DNA from: Neisseriaceae bacterium
GTDB lineage: Bacteria > Pseudomonadota > Gammaproteobacteria > Burkholderiales > Neisseriaceae
DNA: 11,708 bases
Reading direction: 5' to 3'
NCBI GenBank assembly: GCA_017989485.1
Contig: JAGNPU010000022.1
Coordinates: 1 to 11,708 of the forward strand
Below, one piece after another: positions 1 to 7,739 of this stretch. Below the pieces are notes generated by a model. That model was not told where the DNA came from. It searched no databases and worked only from the letters and a program-made list of their open reading frames with translations. Both the position numbers and the translations under genes were made by a program. Each line of letters begins with the position of its first letter. Position 1 is the first letter of the stretch.

Positions 1-506
1 ACGAGGCCACGGGCGTTTGGTCTAGCGACGGCCTACCCATGATTTATGTCCCTCGCCATTTTTTTGTGAACAATCACCTTGCCGTTGAAGCGGCCTTAGG
101 AAAGGCGGCTTACGCCGGGAGCCTGTATCAGGCAGGGCATCAATCGGCCTATTTTTGGTGCCAGCAGGCGGCCCAGACCTACGGTTTAGGCGGTTTAAGC
201 GTGTACCAACACTATTTGCAACGGCTGTCCCAACGCGGCTGGGGCCAGTTTGCCTTTTTGTCTGTTGACGTGGCCAGCGGCCACGCCCAAATCAGCCTTC
301 ACCATTCGGTGTTTGTCTTGGCCCAAGGGGTGGCGGGCGTGCCGGTGGTGGCCGACTTGAGCTGCTATTTATTCTCTGGCTGGTTTTCTGGGGCCATGGA
401 CTGGGTGGCGCAGGATTTAGGCTTTAGCCACCGCACCAGCAGCACCGAAAGCCAATGCGCGGCGCAGGGTCACGACCATTGCGTCTTCACCGTCAAACCT
501 AGGTAA
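1..506 (+). CDS. V4R-domain protein of the dimethylglycine demethylase locus (DUF5943-like), 5' end missing
   Basis: The frame is open from the left edge and reads TGVWSSDGLP immediately before the methionine at 39, so that methionine is internal and the true start lies upstream of the window. Counting from it, 155 residues are visible. The protein resembles the conserved small protein encoded just before dgcA in Pseudomonas (DUF5943, from memory), including the segment MIYVPRHFFVNNH and a later QRLSQRGWG. The C-terminal part has the shape of a V4R (4-vinyl reductase) small-molecule-binding domain: C109, then C140 and C148 near the end in a C-x7-C-x-F arrangement that could bind metal. No signal peptide or membrane segment is visible. 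It ends 11 nt before dgcA and is presumably co-transcribed with it. Its biochemical role is unknown; a sensor, chaperone or assembly factor for the demethylase is inference. The family call is fairly secure, the function is not. Confidence 0.8.
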   Translation, partial: EATGVWSSDGLPMIYVPRHFFVNNHLAVEAALGKAAYAGSLYQAGHQSAYFWCQQAAQTYGLGGLSVYQHYLQRLSQRGWGQFAFLSVDVASGHAQISLHHSVFVLAQGVAGVPVVADLSCYLFSGWFSGAMDWVAQDLGFSHRTSSTESQCAAQGHDHCVFTVKPR

Positions 507-517
507 AAGGGGGCAGC

Positions 518-2578
518 ATGCGCTATCCGCATTTGTTTGAGCCGCTGACCCTCAATCAGGTCACCATACGCAACCGCATCATCAGCACCGCCCACGCCGA
601 AGTGTATGCCGAAAACGGCGTGCCGACGCAGCGCTACATCCGTTATTACGAAGAAAAGGCCAAGGGCGGCTTGGGCTTGGCCATTTGTGGCGGCTCTAGC
701 CCCGTGTCGCGCGACAGTCCGTGGGCGTGGTGGCAGTCGATTAACCTCAGCACCGACGCCGTCATTGAGCCATTGAGCCGCTTGGCCGAGGCCATGCATC
801 GCCACGGGGCCAAAATCATGATTCAGGCCACCCACATGGGGCGTCGTAATGCCTGGCACGGCTTTGATTGGCCGCATTTGCTGTCGCCCTCGGGCATACG
901 CGAGCCGGTCCATCGGGGCAACGCCAAAATCATCGAAAAAGAAGAAATGCGGCGCATTGTTCGTGACTTCGGTCAGGCCGCCAAGCGGGTACAGGATGCG
1001 GGCATGGACGGGCTTGAGGTGTCGGCGGCGCATCAGCATTTAATCGATCAGTTTTGGAGCCCACGGGTGAATCGTCGGCAAGACGAGTACGGCGGGTCAT
1101 TGGCGAATCGGCTGCGCTTTGGTCTAGAGGTTTTGGCCGAAATACGGGCGCAGGTGGGCAGCGATTTTTGCGTGGGGCTGCGCATGAGTGCCGATGAGTT
1201 TCACGACGATGGGATAGACCACGAAATGGCCAAGGACATTGCCCAAGCCATGAGCGCTTCCGGCCTGATTGATTACCTAAGCGTGGTGGGCTCTGGCGCG
1301 GATACCCACAACAGCTTGGCCAACTGCATGCCGCCGATGGCGCTGCCGCCGGAGCCGTTTGTGCATTTGGCAGCGGAGATTAAGGCGGTGGTGACGATAC
1401 CGGTCATGCACGCGCAAAGCATCCGCGATCCGCAGCAGGCAGAACGGCTGCTGGCGAATGGCCTGGTGGATTTGGTGGGCATGACCAGGGGGTATATGGC
1501 CGATCCCTATTTGGTGCATAAAATCCGTGCCGAGCGCGACGATGAAATCCGCCAGTGCGTTGGGGCCAATTATTGTATTGATCGTCAGTACGACGGCTTA
1601 GACGTGTTGTGTATTCAAAATGCCGCCACCAGCCGCGAACAGCATATGCCCCACCTGGTGAGCCGTACGACAGGGCCGCTGCGCAAAGTGGTGGTGGTGG
1701 GGGCTGGGCCAGCGGGCTTAGAGGCGGCGCGGGTGAGCCGGCTGCGCGGGCATGAGGTGGTGCTGTTTGAGCAGGGCGATGCCGTTGGGGGGCAAATTCT
1801 ATTGGCCGCCAAGGCGCCGCAGCGTGAGCAAATGGCGGGCATTGTGCGCTGGCTGGACATGGAAACCAAGCGGCTGGGGGTGGACAGACGCCTAGGCGTG
1901 AGGGCGGACCCGGCGCTGATTGCGGCGCAGCGGCCAGACGTGGTGGTGTTGGCCACCGGTGGCCTACCGTTTACCCACGAGCGTGCCGAATGGGGCGTTG
2001 ATCGGGGGCTAAGCGTGTCTTCTTGGGCGGTGTTGCGCGGCGAAGTGGCCTTACGACAAAACGTATTGGTTTATGACGGCATCAGCACCCACGCGGGTGC
2101 CGGCGTGGCCGACTTCATTGCCAGCCGCGGCAAGCAGGTGGAAATCGTCACGCCTGACGTTAAGGTGGCCGACGCCACCGGCGGCACCACGTTTCCGATT
2201 TTTTATCGCCGCCTGTACGCCCAGGGGGTCATCCAAACCCCCAACTTCTGGCTAGAAAAAGTGTATCGCGAAGGGGCAAACCTGGTGGCGGTGCTGCGCA
2301 ATGAATACACCGAGGCCTTAGAAGAGCGGCTGGTGGATCAGGTGGTCATCGAAAACGGCATCGTCCCAAACGACGCGCTGTATTGGGCCTTGAAAGACGG
2401 CGCCCACAATCAGGGTCAGCTGGATTTAGACGCCTTATACGATCATCAGCCGCAGCCGTGTTTGGCGGCCACTCTGGCCGAGGAGGATTATGTGCTGTTT
2501 CGGGTGGGCGACTGCCAGTCGATGCACAACATCCATGCGGCGATTTACGACGCTTTGCGCCTGTGTAAAGACTTTTAA
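518..2578 (+). CDS. dgcA: Dimethylglycine demethylase subunit DgcA (trimethylamine dehydrogenase-like flavoprotein)
   Basis: DgcA is the catalytic flavoprotein that oxidatively demethylates dimethylglycine to sarcosine, acting with DgcB. The 686 residues have the trimethylamine/2,4-dienoyl-CoA reductase layout. An old-yellow-enzyme FMN barrel spans about 5-340, with AHQHLIDQFWSPRVNRR at 171-187 and EYGGSLANR at 190-198. A short cysteine segment at 347-365 follows. Then comes a nucleotide-binding half starting with VVVVGAGPAG at 391-400 and a second Rossmann-like strand near 515-545. The cysteine segment has C347, C353 and C365, but A350 stands where trimethylamine dehydrogenase has the second cluster cysteine; I recall the same alanine in Pseudomonas DgcA. 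The start at 518 follows AAGGGGG at 507-513. The 12-nt gap to dgcB fits an operon. Assignment over other dienoyl-reductase relatives rests on near full-length resemblance to Pseudomonas DgcA from memory and on the neighbours. Confidence 0.93.
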   Translation: MRYPHLFEPLTLNQVTIRNRIISTAHAEVYAENGVPTQRYIRYYEEKAKGGLGLAICGGSSPVSRDSPWAWWQSINLSTDAVIEPLSRLAEAMHRHGAKIMIQATHMGRRNAWHGFDWPHLLSPSGIREPVHRGNAKIIEKEEMRRIVRDFGQAAKRVQDAGMDGLEVSAAHQHLIDQFWSPRVNRRQDEYGGSLANRLRFGLEVLAEIRAQVGSDFCVGLRMSADEFHDDGIDHEMAKDIAQAMSASGLIDYLSVVGSGADTHNSLANCMPPMALPPEPFVHLAAEIKAVVTIPVMHAQSIRDPQQAERLLANGLVDLVGMTRGYMADPYLVHKIRAERDDEIRQCVGANYCIDRQYDGLDVLCIQNAATSREQHMPHLVSRTTGPLRKVVVVGAGPAGLEAARVSRLRGHEVVLFEQGDAVGGQILLAAKAPQREQMAGIVRWLDMETKRLGVDRRLGVRADPALIAAQRPDVVVLATGGLPFTHERAEWGVDRGLSVSSWAVLRGEVALRQNVLVYDGISTHAGAGVADFIASRGKQVEIVTPDVKVADATGGTTFPIFYRRLYAQGVIQTPNFWLEKVYREGANLVAVLRNEYTEALEERLVDQVVIENGIVPNDALYWALKDGAHNQGQLDLDALYDHQPQPCLAATLAEEDYVLFRVGDCQSMHNIHAAIYDALRLCKDF

Positions 2579-2590
2579 GGGGATGACGAC

Positions 2591-4555
2591 ATGACACAGC
2601 CTTTGTGGTTTGGGCCAGGCGTCTTGGCCAGCGTGGTGGGCAGCCTGTTTTGGCTGGCGGTATTGGCGTTTGCCGTCGGCCTGTGGCGGCGGGCCCGTTT
2701 GTGGGCCCGTGGCCAAGCCGCGCCCATACCCTGGCGGCAGCTGTCGCGGGCGCCGCAGCGTTATTTGCGAGAGGTGCACGACGTGGTGGCGCGCGAGCCC
2801 AGCATGGCCAAGGCACATATGTTTGCCGCGGGCGGCACGGTTTTGGCCTTGCTGGTGGTGGCCTTAAATTATGGCCTGTGGTTGGGCTGGTGGGCCCTAG
2901 ACCTGCTGCTGCTGTTGGCGGCGGCGCTGGTGTTGTGGGGCAGCCGGTTGATGCTGCAGCGTCGGCGGGCCCCCGTTCGTCCTGCGCGACTGTCGGTAGG
3001 GCCATGGCAACGGCTGCCCTGGTCGATACGAGGGTTTGGTTTAGGGGTCTTAGGCCTGTCCTTGCTGTCGTTATTGGGCTGGGATGGCGTCACTCTATTG
3101 GCCTTGCTGGTGTCGCTTTTGCTGCTGTGGGGCATGGCCGAATTGGCCTTAGGCGTGGGCAGTGGTGGGCCGATGAAGCATGCGGTGACGGGCCTGTTAA
3201 ATCTGGCGTTTCATCCCCGGCCAGAGCGGTTTGCCGATCAGGCCCAAAAGCCGGCGCAGGCGCCGACGGCGCTGAGGGTGGCGGCCACCGAGCAGGGGGA
3301 TTGGGGCGTAGACAAGCCGGCTCAGTTTGGCTGGCAGCGGCTGCTGAATTTTGATGCCTGCGTGCAGTGCGGCAAGTGTGAGGCCGAGTGTCCGGCCTTT
3401 GCCGCCGGCCAGCCGCTCAACCCTAAAAAACTCATTCAGGACCTGGTGGTGGGCATGCGCGCGGGGTCGGATGCCACCTTTGCCGGCAGCCCTTATCCGG
3501 GTATGCCACTAGGCCAGCATCGAGGCGCGCCGGATCAGGCCATGGTGCCGCAGCTGCTGGCGCCGGAAACGGTGTGGTCATGTACCACCTGCCGTGCCTG
3601 CGTCCACGCCTGTCCGATGATGGTGGAGCATGTGGACGCCATCGTCGACGTGCGCCGTCACGTGACCATGGTGGCAGGCGCTCTGCCACAGCAGGCCGCA
3701 GAGCGCCTGCACAACCTGCGGGAAACCGACACCCAAGGTGGCTTTGGCCTGCACACGCGCCATTACTGGGGGGTGGATTTAAACCTGCGTTTTTTGGCTG
3801 AGGGGGAGACCGCCGATTGCTTGCTGCTGGTTGGGGAAGGCGGTTTTGACATGCGCTACCAGCGCACGCTGCGGGCGCTGGTGAAAACCTTGCAGCAGGC
3901 GAATATAGAGGTCGCTGTGTTGGGGGCGGATGAGACCGATTGCGGCGATTTGGCCCGCCGTTTGGGGGATGAGGTGGCCTTTGGGCGGCTGGCGCATCAG
4001 CTGATGGCGGCGATTAAGGCACGGTCGGTGCGGCGCATCGTCACCGCCGACCCGCATATTTATCATTGTTTGAAAAACGAATATCCAGACTTAGACGCCG
4101 ACTTTGGTCGCGGCTTTACCCTATATCACCACACCCAGCTGTTGGCCGAGCTGTTGCGGGCGGAACGGTTGACGCCGCTGCAGCGCGAGCACCCTTTGGT
4201 GGCGCAAGGCGCGCGCATTACCTATCACGACCCCTGTTACTTAGGCCGTTACAATCAAGAGTTTGCCGCCCCGCGTAGCGCCTTGAACGGCATCGGCATC
4301 GTCGTCGAGGCCATGCCCCGCAGCGGCCCGAACGCCCGCTGTTGCGGCGGCGGTGGCGGGGCACCGTATACCGACATTCCGGGCAAGGCCCGCATTCCCG
4401 ATCAGCGCATGCAAGACGTTCGCGCCAGCGGCGCCACCGTGGTGGCGGTGGCCTGTCCGCAATGCACCGTGATGTTGGAAGGGGTCAGCGGCGATGTGGC
4501 GCAGGTGATGGACGTGGCGGAGCTGGTGGCCACGGCGGTGGGGGTGAGCCTATGA
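2591..4555 (+). CDS. dgcB: Dimethylglycine demethylase subunit DgcB (membrane Fe-S oxidoreductase)
   Basis: DgcB is the membrane-bound iron-sulfur partner of DgcA and probably passes electrons from the flavoproteins to the quinone pool. The 654 residues begin with hydrophobic segments near 10-30, 80-96, 98-116, 150-163 and 166-187. Two [4Fe-4S] ferredoxin motifs follow: C257/C260/C263/C267 and C331/C334/C337/C341. Two GlpC/HdrB-type cysteine-rich (CCG) domains complete the protein. The second keeps HDPCYLGR at 546-553, CCG at 584-586 and CPQC at 622-625. The first has lost its ligands: DCG at 450-452 in place of CCG, and DPHI at 487-490 where CPHC would be expected. AAGGGG at 2577-2582 sits 8 nt before the start. 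The stop overlaps the etfA start in an ATGA arrangement. Family identity is strong; the quinone role is inferred from the membrane segments and the HdrD/GlpC kinship. Confidence 0.92.
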   Translation: MTQPLWFGPGVLASVVGSLFWLAVLAFAVGLWRRARLWARGQAAPIPWRQLSRAPQRYLREVHDVVAREPSMAKAHMFAAGGTVLALLVVALNYGLWLGWWALDLLLLLAAALVLWGSRLMLQRRRAPVRPARLSVGPWQRLPWSIRGFGLGVLGLSLLSLLGWDGVTLLALLVSLLLLWGMAELALGVGSGGPMKHAVTGLLNLAFHPRPERFADQAQKPAQAPTALRVAATEQGDWGVDKPAQFGWQRLLNFDACVQCGKCEAECPAFAAGQPLNPKKLIQDLVVGMRAGSDATFAGSPYPGMPLGQHRGAPDQAMVPQLLAPETVWSCTTCRACVHACPMMVEHVDAIVDVRRHVTMVAGALPQQAAERLHNLRETDTQGGFGLHTRHYWGVDLNLRFLAEGETADCLLLVGEGGFDMRYQRTLRALVKTLQQANIEVAVLGADETDCGDLARRLGDEVAFGRLAHQLMAAIKARSVRRIVTADPHIYHCLKNEYPDLDADFGRGFTLYHHTQLLAELLRAERLTPLQREHPLVAQGARITYHDPCYLGRYNQEFAAPRSALNGIGIVVEAMPRSGPNARCCGGGGGAPYTDIPGKARIPDQRMQDVRASGATVVAVACPQCTVMLEGVSGDVAQVMDVAELVATAVGVSL

Positions 4556-5655
4556 ATGCTTATGTCTTGAAACGCGTGGCCGCGCGTCGCCCCTTACATC
4601 AAGGCGGTTCTGGCCTGCCGCGTATGGTTTTGAGTGAGGCCGAGACGCAGGTGTCGGCGGGCCCGATGGACGCCGTCGGGCATAAGCCCATACGCAGCCA
4701 CGGGCCGTTTCGGCAGCGTTATCTCATCGCGACGCGGGCGCAAGATGGCCTGCTGAGTGACCATGCGCGTGAGGTGATTGCCGCGGCGGTGTTGTTGGCC
4801 GCGGCAGACACCCAAATTGTCTTGGCGCTGCTGGGCCCGTGTCAGGATGATTTGGCGGCGATGGGGGTCGACGTATCGTGGTCGCTGCCGCAATACGACG
4901 CAGAGGCCTGGCAGCCGGAGGCCGCGGTGGCGTGGTTGCAAGGCTGCCATGAGCGCATCCAGCCGCAGTTAACCCTGATGGCCGATGAGGGCCACGACGG
5001 CGACTGGGGGCGGCGCTTTGCCGTGGCCCAAGGGCTGTCGACCTTGGGGCAGGTGGTGGAGTTAACCCCGGCCGGCGCGCGCCAGCGCCTGAGCAGCCGG
5101 TTTGATCGGCTGCGGCCCCACGCCGAAATCATGTTATTACAGCGCGGCTGCGCCGAGGTGGACTTGCCCACGCTGGGCCTGAATCAACGGGAGGTGGCAC
5201 CGGCTTGGCCGCAAGTGTCTGTGCCGGGCTGCCAGGATTTGGGCATCGTCATGGCCGAGGCCAGCAGCGTCGCTTTAGAAGAGGCCGACTTCATTGTCGC
5301 GGCCGGTCAGGGCATGGCCGACATACCGCTGTTTTATGCCTTGGCCAAGGCCTGGGGGGCGGCGACCGCCGCGTCTAGGGTGGTGGTGGATGAGGGCTTG
5401 TTTACGCGCGATCGTCAGGTTGGGGCCACGGGCAAGACCGTGGTGGCCAAGGTGTACGTGGCCATCGGCATTTCCGGTGCCGTGCAACACCTACAGGGCA
5501 TTAAGGCCTGCCGTCATGTGATCGCCATCAACACCGATGAGGCCGCGCCCATCATGCAGCGGGCCAGCCTGGCGGTGGTGCACGATGCGGTCGAACTCAT
5601 GCAGGCCTTGCTGTTGCTGGCCCAACCACAGGAGCCTGATCATGGCGCAGATTAA
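4552..5655 (+). CDS. Electron transfer flavoprotein alpha subunit homologue (EtfA/FixB family), Dgc-associated
   Basis: This is the FAD-binding subunit of a dedicated electron transfer flavoprotein, probably carrying electrons between DgcA and DgcB. Of 367 residues, the first 55 or so form an extension ahead of the usual ETF fold, which seems to begin near RYLIATRAQDG at 56-66. The C-terminal FAD domain is clear: ASRVVVD at 274-280, QVGATGKTVVAK at 289-300, GISGAVQH at 306-313 and AINTDEAAPI at 325-334. The usual VSGGRG turn is replaced by VAAGQG at 249-254. I chose the ATG at 4552 because it overlaps the dgcB stop in ATGA and has GGGGGTGAG just upstream; the frame stays open back to 4342, but that part lies inside dgcB and is low-complexity. 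The last 14 nt overlap etfB. The position matches the ETF genes downstream of dgcB in Pseudomonas, as I recall. General housekeeping ETF is unlikely given the divergence and context. Confidence 0.9.
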   Translation: MNAYVLKRVAARRPLHQGGSGLPRMVLSEAETQVSAGPMDAVGHKPIRSHGPFRQRYLIATRAQDGLLSDHAREVIAAAVLLAAADTQIVLALLGPCQDDLAAMGVDVSWSLPQYDAEAWQPEAAVAWLQGCHERIQPQLTLMADEGHDGDWGRRFAVAQGLSTLGQVVELTPAGARQRLSSRFDRLRPHAEIMLLQRGCAEVDLPTLGLNQREVAPAWPQVSVPGCQDLGIVMAEASSVALEEADFIVAAGQGMADIPLFYALAKAWGAATAASRVVVDEGLFTRDRQVGATGKTVVAKVYVAIGISGAVQHLQGIKACRHVIAINTDEAAPIMQRASLAVVHDAVELMQALLLLAQPQEPDHGAD

Positions 5656-6469
5656 ACCACAGTCACTCACGGTGGCGGTCTTGGTCAGTGCGGCGGAACA
5701 TCCCGTGACCCATCGGTTGGGCGCGCATGAGCCCGATCGGCAGGCCCTGGCGGTGACTCAGGCCTGGTTGCCGGCGGCGGGCCAGCTCCATGTCTTGGGC
5801 GTGGGGCCTATGCCGGCCGAGTGTCAGCGGACGTTTTACGCCCAGGGCATAGACGCCATTCGGCGGGTGCCTGACGAGGCGCAGGACGAGGCGTGGCTGG
5901 CCAATATAGGCCAGCTGGTGGCCGAGTGTGATGTGCTGGTGCTGTCTGCGCGGCTGGATGGCTGCGTCAATCCGCGTGGCCTGGATGGGCTTTTGCCCTA
6001 TCGGCTGGCGGCGGCGCAGCAGCGGCGGTTGATTGACAACGTGGTGGCGGTGGTGGCCGAGGCCGACGGCCTGCTGGTGACCCAGGCCTTGGCCCAGGGC
6101 GCTCGTCGCCGGCTGCGGGTGGCCGAGGCCGTGGTGTTGGTGATGTCGCCCGGCCTAAAGGTGAACGTGGCTTATGCCGCCTATCGCGCCCAGCAGCAGG
6201 CGGTGGACAAGAAAGGGGAAGACGCAGTAGACGGCGTGGCCGAGCAGTCTGAGGTGCCGTTTAAACTCAGGCTGCAGCCGTTGCGGCCGCAGCGGCAGCT
6301 AAGCGGGCATCAACGGCTATTGGCGGCGATAGGGGGCGACAGCAGTGGCATGACCGTGGTGATCGACACGGGGACGGCGCAAGAAAAAGCCCAACAAATC
6401 ATGGCCTATTTAAAGGCACAGGGCGTATTGACTCATCTGCAAAGGGGACCTAACCATGAGAGTGACTGA
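5642..6469 (+). CDS. Electron transfer flavoprotein beta subunit homologue (EtfB/FixA family), Dgc-associated
   Basis: This is the probable partner of the upstream EtfA homologue, forming a heterodimer that accepts electrons from the demethylase. It has 275 residues, slightly above the roughly 250 usual for EtfB. The ETF beta pattern is visible but weak: a domain opening with TVAVLVSAAEHP, a middle GLLPYRLAAAQQRRLIDNV region that corresponds to the conserved G...A..Lg.P segment, and VMSPGLKVNVAYA where ordinary EtfB has a PRYPS-type turn. The AMP-site loop of standard EtfB is not obvious, so cofactor binding may differ. I chose the ATG at 5642, in the 3' end of etfA, because the earlier in-frame methionine at 5537 lies deep inside etfA and would add a cysteine- and proline-rich stretch unlike any ETF. 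The 14-nt overlaps at both ends imply coupled translation with etfA and gbcA. The family call depends partly on context. Confidence 0.83.
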   Translation: MAQIKPQSLTVAVLVSAAEHPVTHRLGAHEPDRQALAVTQAWLPAAGQLHVLGVGPMPAECQRTFYAQGIDAIRRVPDEAQDEAWLANIGQLVAECDVLVLSARLDGCVNPRGLDGLLPYRLAAAQQRRLIDNVVAVVAEADGLLVTQALAQGARRRLRVAEAVVLVMSPGLKVNVAYAAYRAQQQAVDKKGEDAVDGVAEQSEVPFKLRLQPLRPQRQLSGHQRLLAAIGGDSSGMTVVIDTGTAQEKAQQIMAYLKAQGVLTHLQRGPNHESD

Positions 6470-7703
6470 CCAAATTGACGTGGCCGCGCTGTTGGCGGCC
6501 AGAAAAGAAGGCCATAGCCTGGCGCCTTCGTTTTACAACCATGAGGCCGTGTTTGCCGCCGACTTGGCCCATATTTTCGGCAAACACTGGGTGTTTGTTG
6601 GGGTGGAGCCGCAGTTGCCGGAGCCGGGTGATTATTTTACCGTCGACTTCGGCCCCCGTTCAGTGGTGGTGATACGGGACGACGATGAGGGGTTAAAGGC
6701 TTTTTTTAACGTTTGCCGACATCGTGGCTCGCGCCTGTGCCAACAGCAGCAAGGCAGCGTGGGCAATTTGATTTGCCCCTACCATCAGTGGACGTACAAC
6801 CTCAGCGGCGAGCTGATTGCGGCCGAACACATGGGCGCAGACTTTCAGCGCGATCAGCACGGCCTGAAGCCGGTGCACGTGCGCAGCCTGGCGGGCCTGA
6901 TTTTCATCTGTATGGCCGAGGAGGCGCCGGATGATTTTGAGGAGGTGATGGCGCACAGCGTGCCGTATGTGCTGCCGCACGACTTAAAAAATGCCAAGGT
7001 GGCGGCGCAAATTGACATTGTCGAAGCCGGCAACTGGAAGTTGACCATGGAAAACAATCGGGAATGCTACCACTGCGTCGGCAATCATCCCGAGCTCACG
7101 GTCTCCTTATATGAATATGGTTTTGGCTATCAGCCCAATCCCCTCAATAAAGAGGGCATAGAGCAGTTTTATCACATCATGGCCGAGTCGCAGCAAAAGT
7201 GGGCCGAAATGGGCCTGCCGTCGGCCGAAATGGAAGAGCTGTCTAGCCGCGTCAGCGGGTTTCGCTTGGTGCGGCTGCCCTTAGACGGCAGCGGCCAGTC
7301 CGAAACCCTAGACACCAAGGTAGCCAGTAAAAAACTATTGGGCGGGCTGTCCGAGCCGGCTTTGGGCGGGCTGTCTTTTTGGACCCAGCCTAATTCCTGG
7401 CACCATTTTATGAGCGACCACGTGGTCAGCTTTATGGTGTTGCCCATCAGCGCCGAACAAACGCTGGTGCGCACCATTTGGTGCGTGCATCAAGACGCCG
7501 TCGAGGGCGTGGATTACGACGTTGACCATCTTACCGCGGTGTGGCGGGCCACGAATGATCAGGACCGGCGCCTGGTGGAAAACAGCCAGCTTGGCATCAA
7601 TCAGCCTGAGTATCAGCCAGGGCCTTATTCGCCCTATACCGAAGCCTTGGTGGAAAAGTTTTGCGTGTGGTATGTGGCGCGCATGCAGCAGGGGCTGGCC
7701 TAA
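6456..7703 (+). CDS. gbcA: Glycine betaine monooxygenase, Rieske oxygenase subunit GbcA
   Basis: GbcA is the terminal oxygenase that uses O2 and electrons from GbcB to remove one methyl of glycine betaine, giving dimethylglycine and formaldehyde. In the 415 residues the Rieske [2Fe-2S] site is C87-R-H89 with C107-P-Y-H110. The catalytic domain has ENNRECYHCVGNHPEL at 199-214: H206 and H211 are mononuclear iron ligands, and E203 occupies the bridging position where naphthalene dioxygenase has aspartate. A bridging glutamate is also known in the carnitine oxygenase CntA. The third iron ligand is probably D370, in NDQDRRLVE. AAAGGGG upstream supports the ATG at 6456, which overlaps etfB by 14 nt. 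The paired reductase and the dgc genes favour betaine as substrate. Carnitine or stachydrine, used by related enzymes, cannot be excluded from sequence alone. Confidence 0.93.
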   Translation: MRVTDQIDVAALLAARKEGHSLAPSFYNHEAVFAADLAHIFGKHWVFVGVEPQLPEPGDYFTVDFGPRSVVVIRDDDEGLKAFFNVCRHRGSRLCQQQQGSVGNLICPYHQWTYNLSGELIAAEHMGADFQRDQHGLKPVHVRSLAGLIFICMAEEAPDDFEEVMAHSVPYVLPHDLKNAKVAAQIDIVEAGNWKLTMENNRECYHCVGNHPELTVSLYEYGFGYQPNPLNKEGIEQFYHIMAESQQKWAEMGLPSAEMEELSSRVSGFRLVRLPLDGSGQSETLDTKVASKKLLGGLSEPALGGLSFWTQPNSWHHFMSDHVVSFMVLPISAEQTLVRTIWCVHQDAVEGVDYDVDHLTAVWRATNDQDRRLVENSQLGINQPEYQPGPYSPYTEALVEKFCVWYVARMQQGLA

Positions 7704-7739
7704 TGAGGGCGGGCCCGAGCGTGCAAGGAGGGCGGTGCC

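Noticed and set aside
470..1039. Minus-strand open frame of 189 codons opposite the start of dgcA
   Set aside because: It is antisense to conserved dgcA sequence, shows no family features and has no convincing ribosome binding site.
2346..3005. Long minus-strand open frame of 219 codons opposite dgcA/dgcB
   Set aside because: It is proline- and arginine-rich with no recognisable motif and lies antisense to two well-supported genes; the open frame follows from the GC-rich third positions of the real genes.
4342..4551. Extended N-terminus for the EtfA homologue inside dgcB
   Set aside because: The added part is Arg/Gly-rich, overlaps the CCG-containing end of dgcB, and the ATGA overlap at 4552 gives a far better start.
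5537..5641. Extended N-terminus for the EtfB homologue inside etfA
   Set aside because: The added stretch is a Cys/Pro/Arg-rich shadow of conserved etfA sequence; the ATG at 5642 fits the ETF fold.
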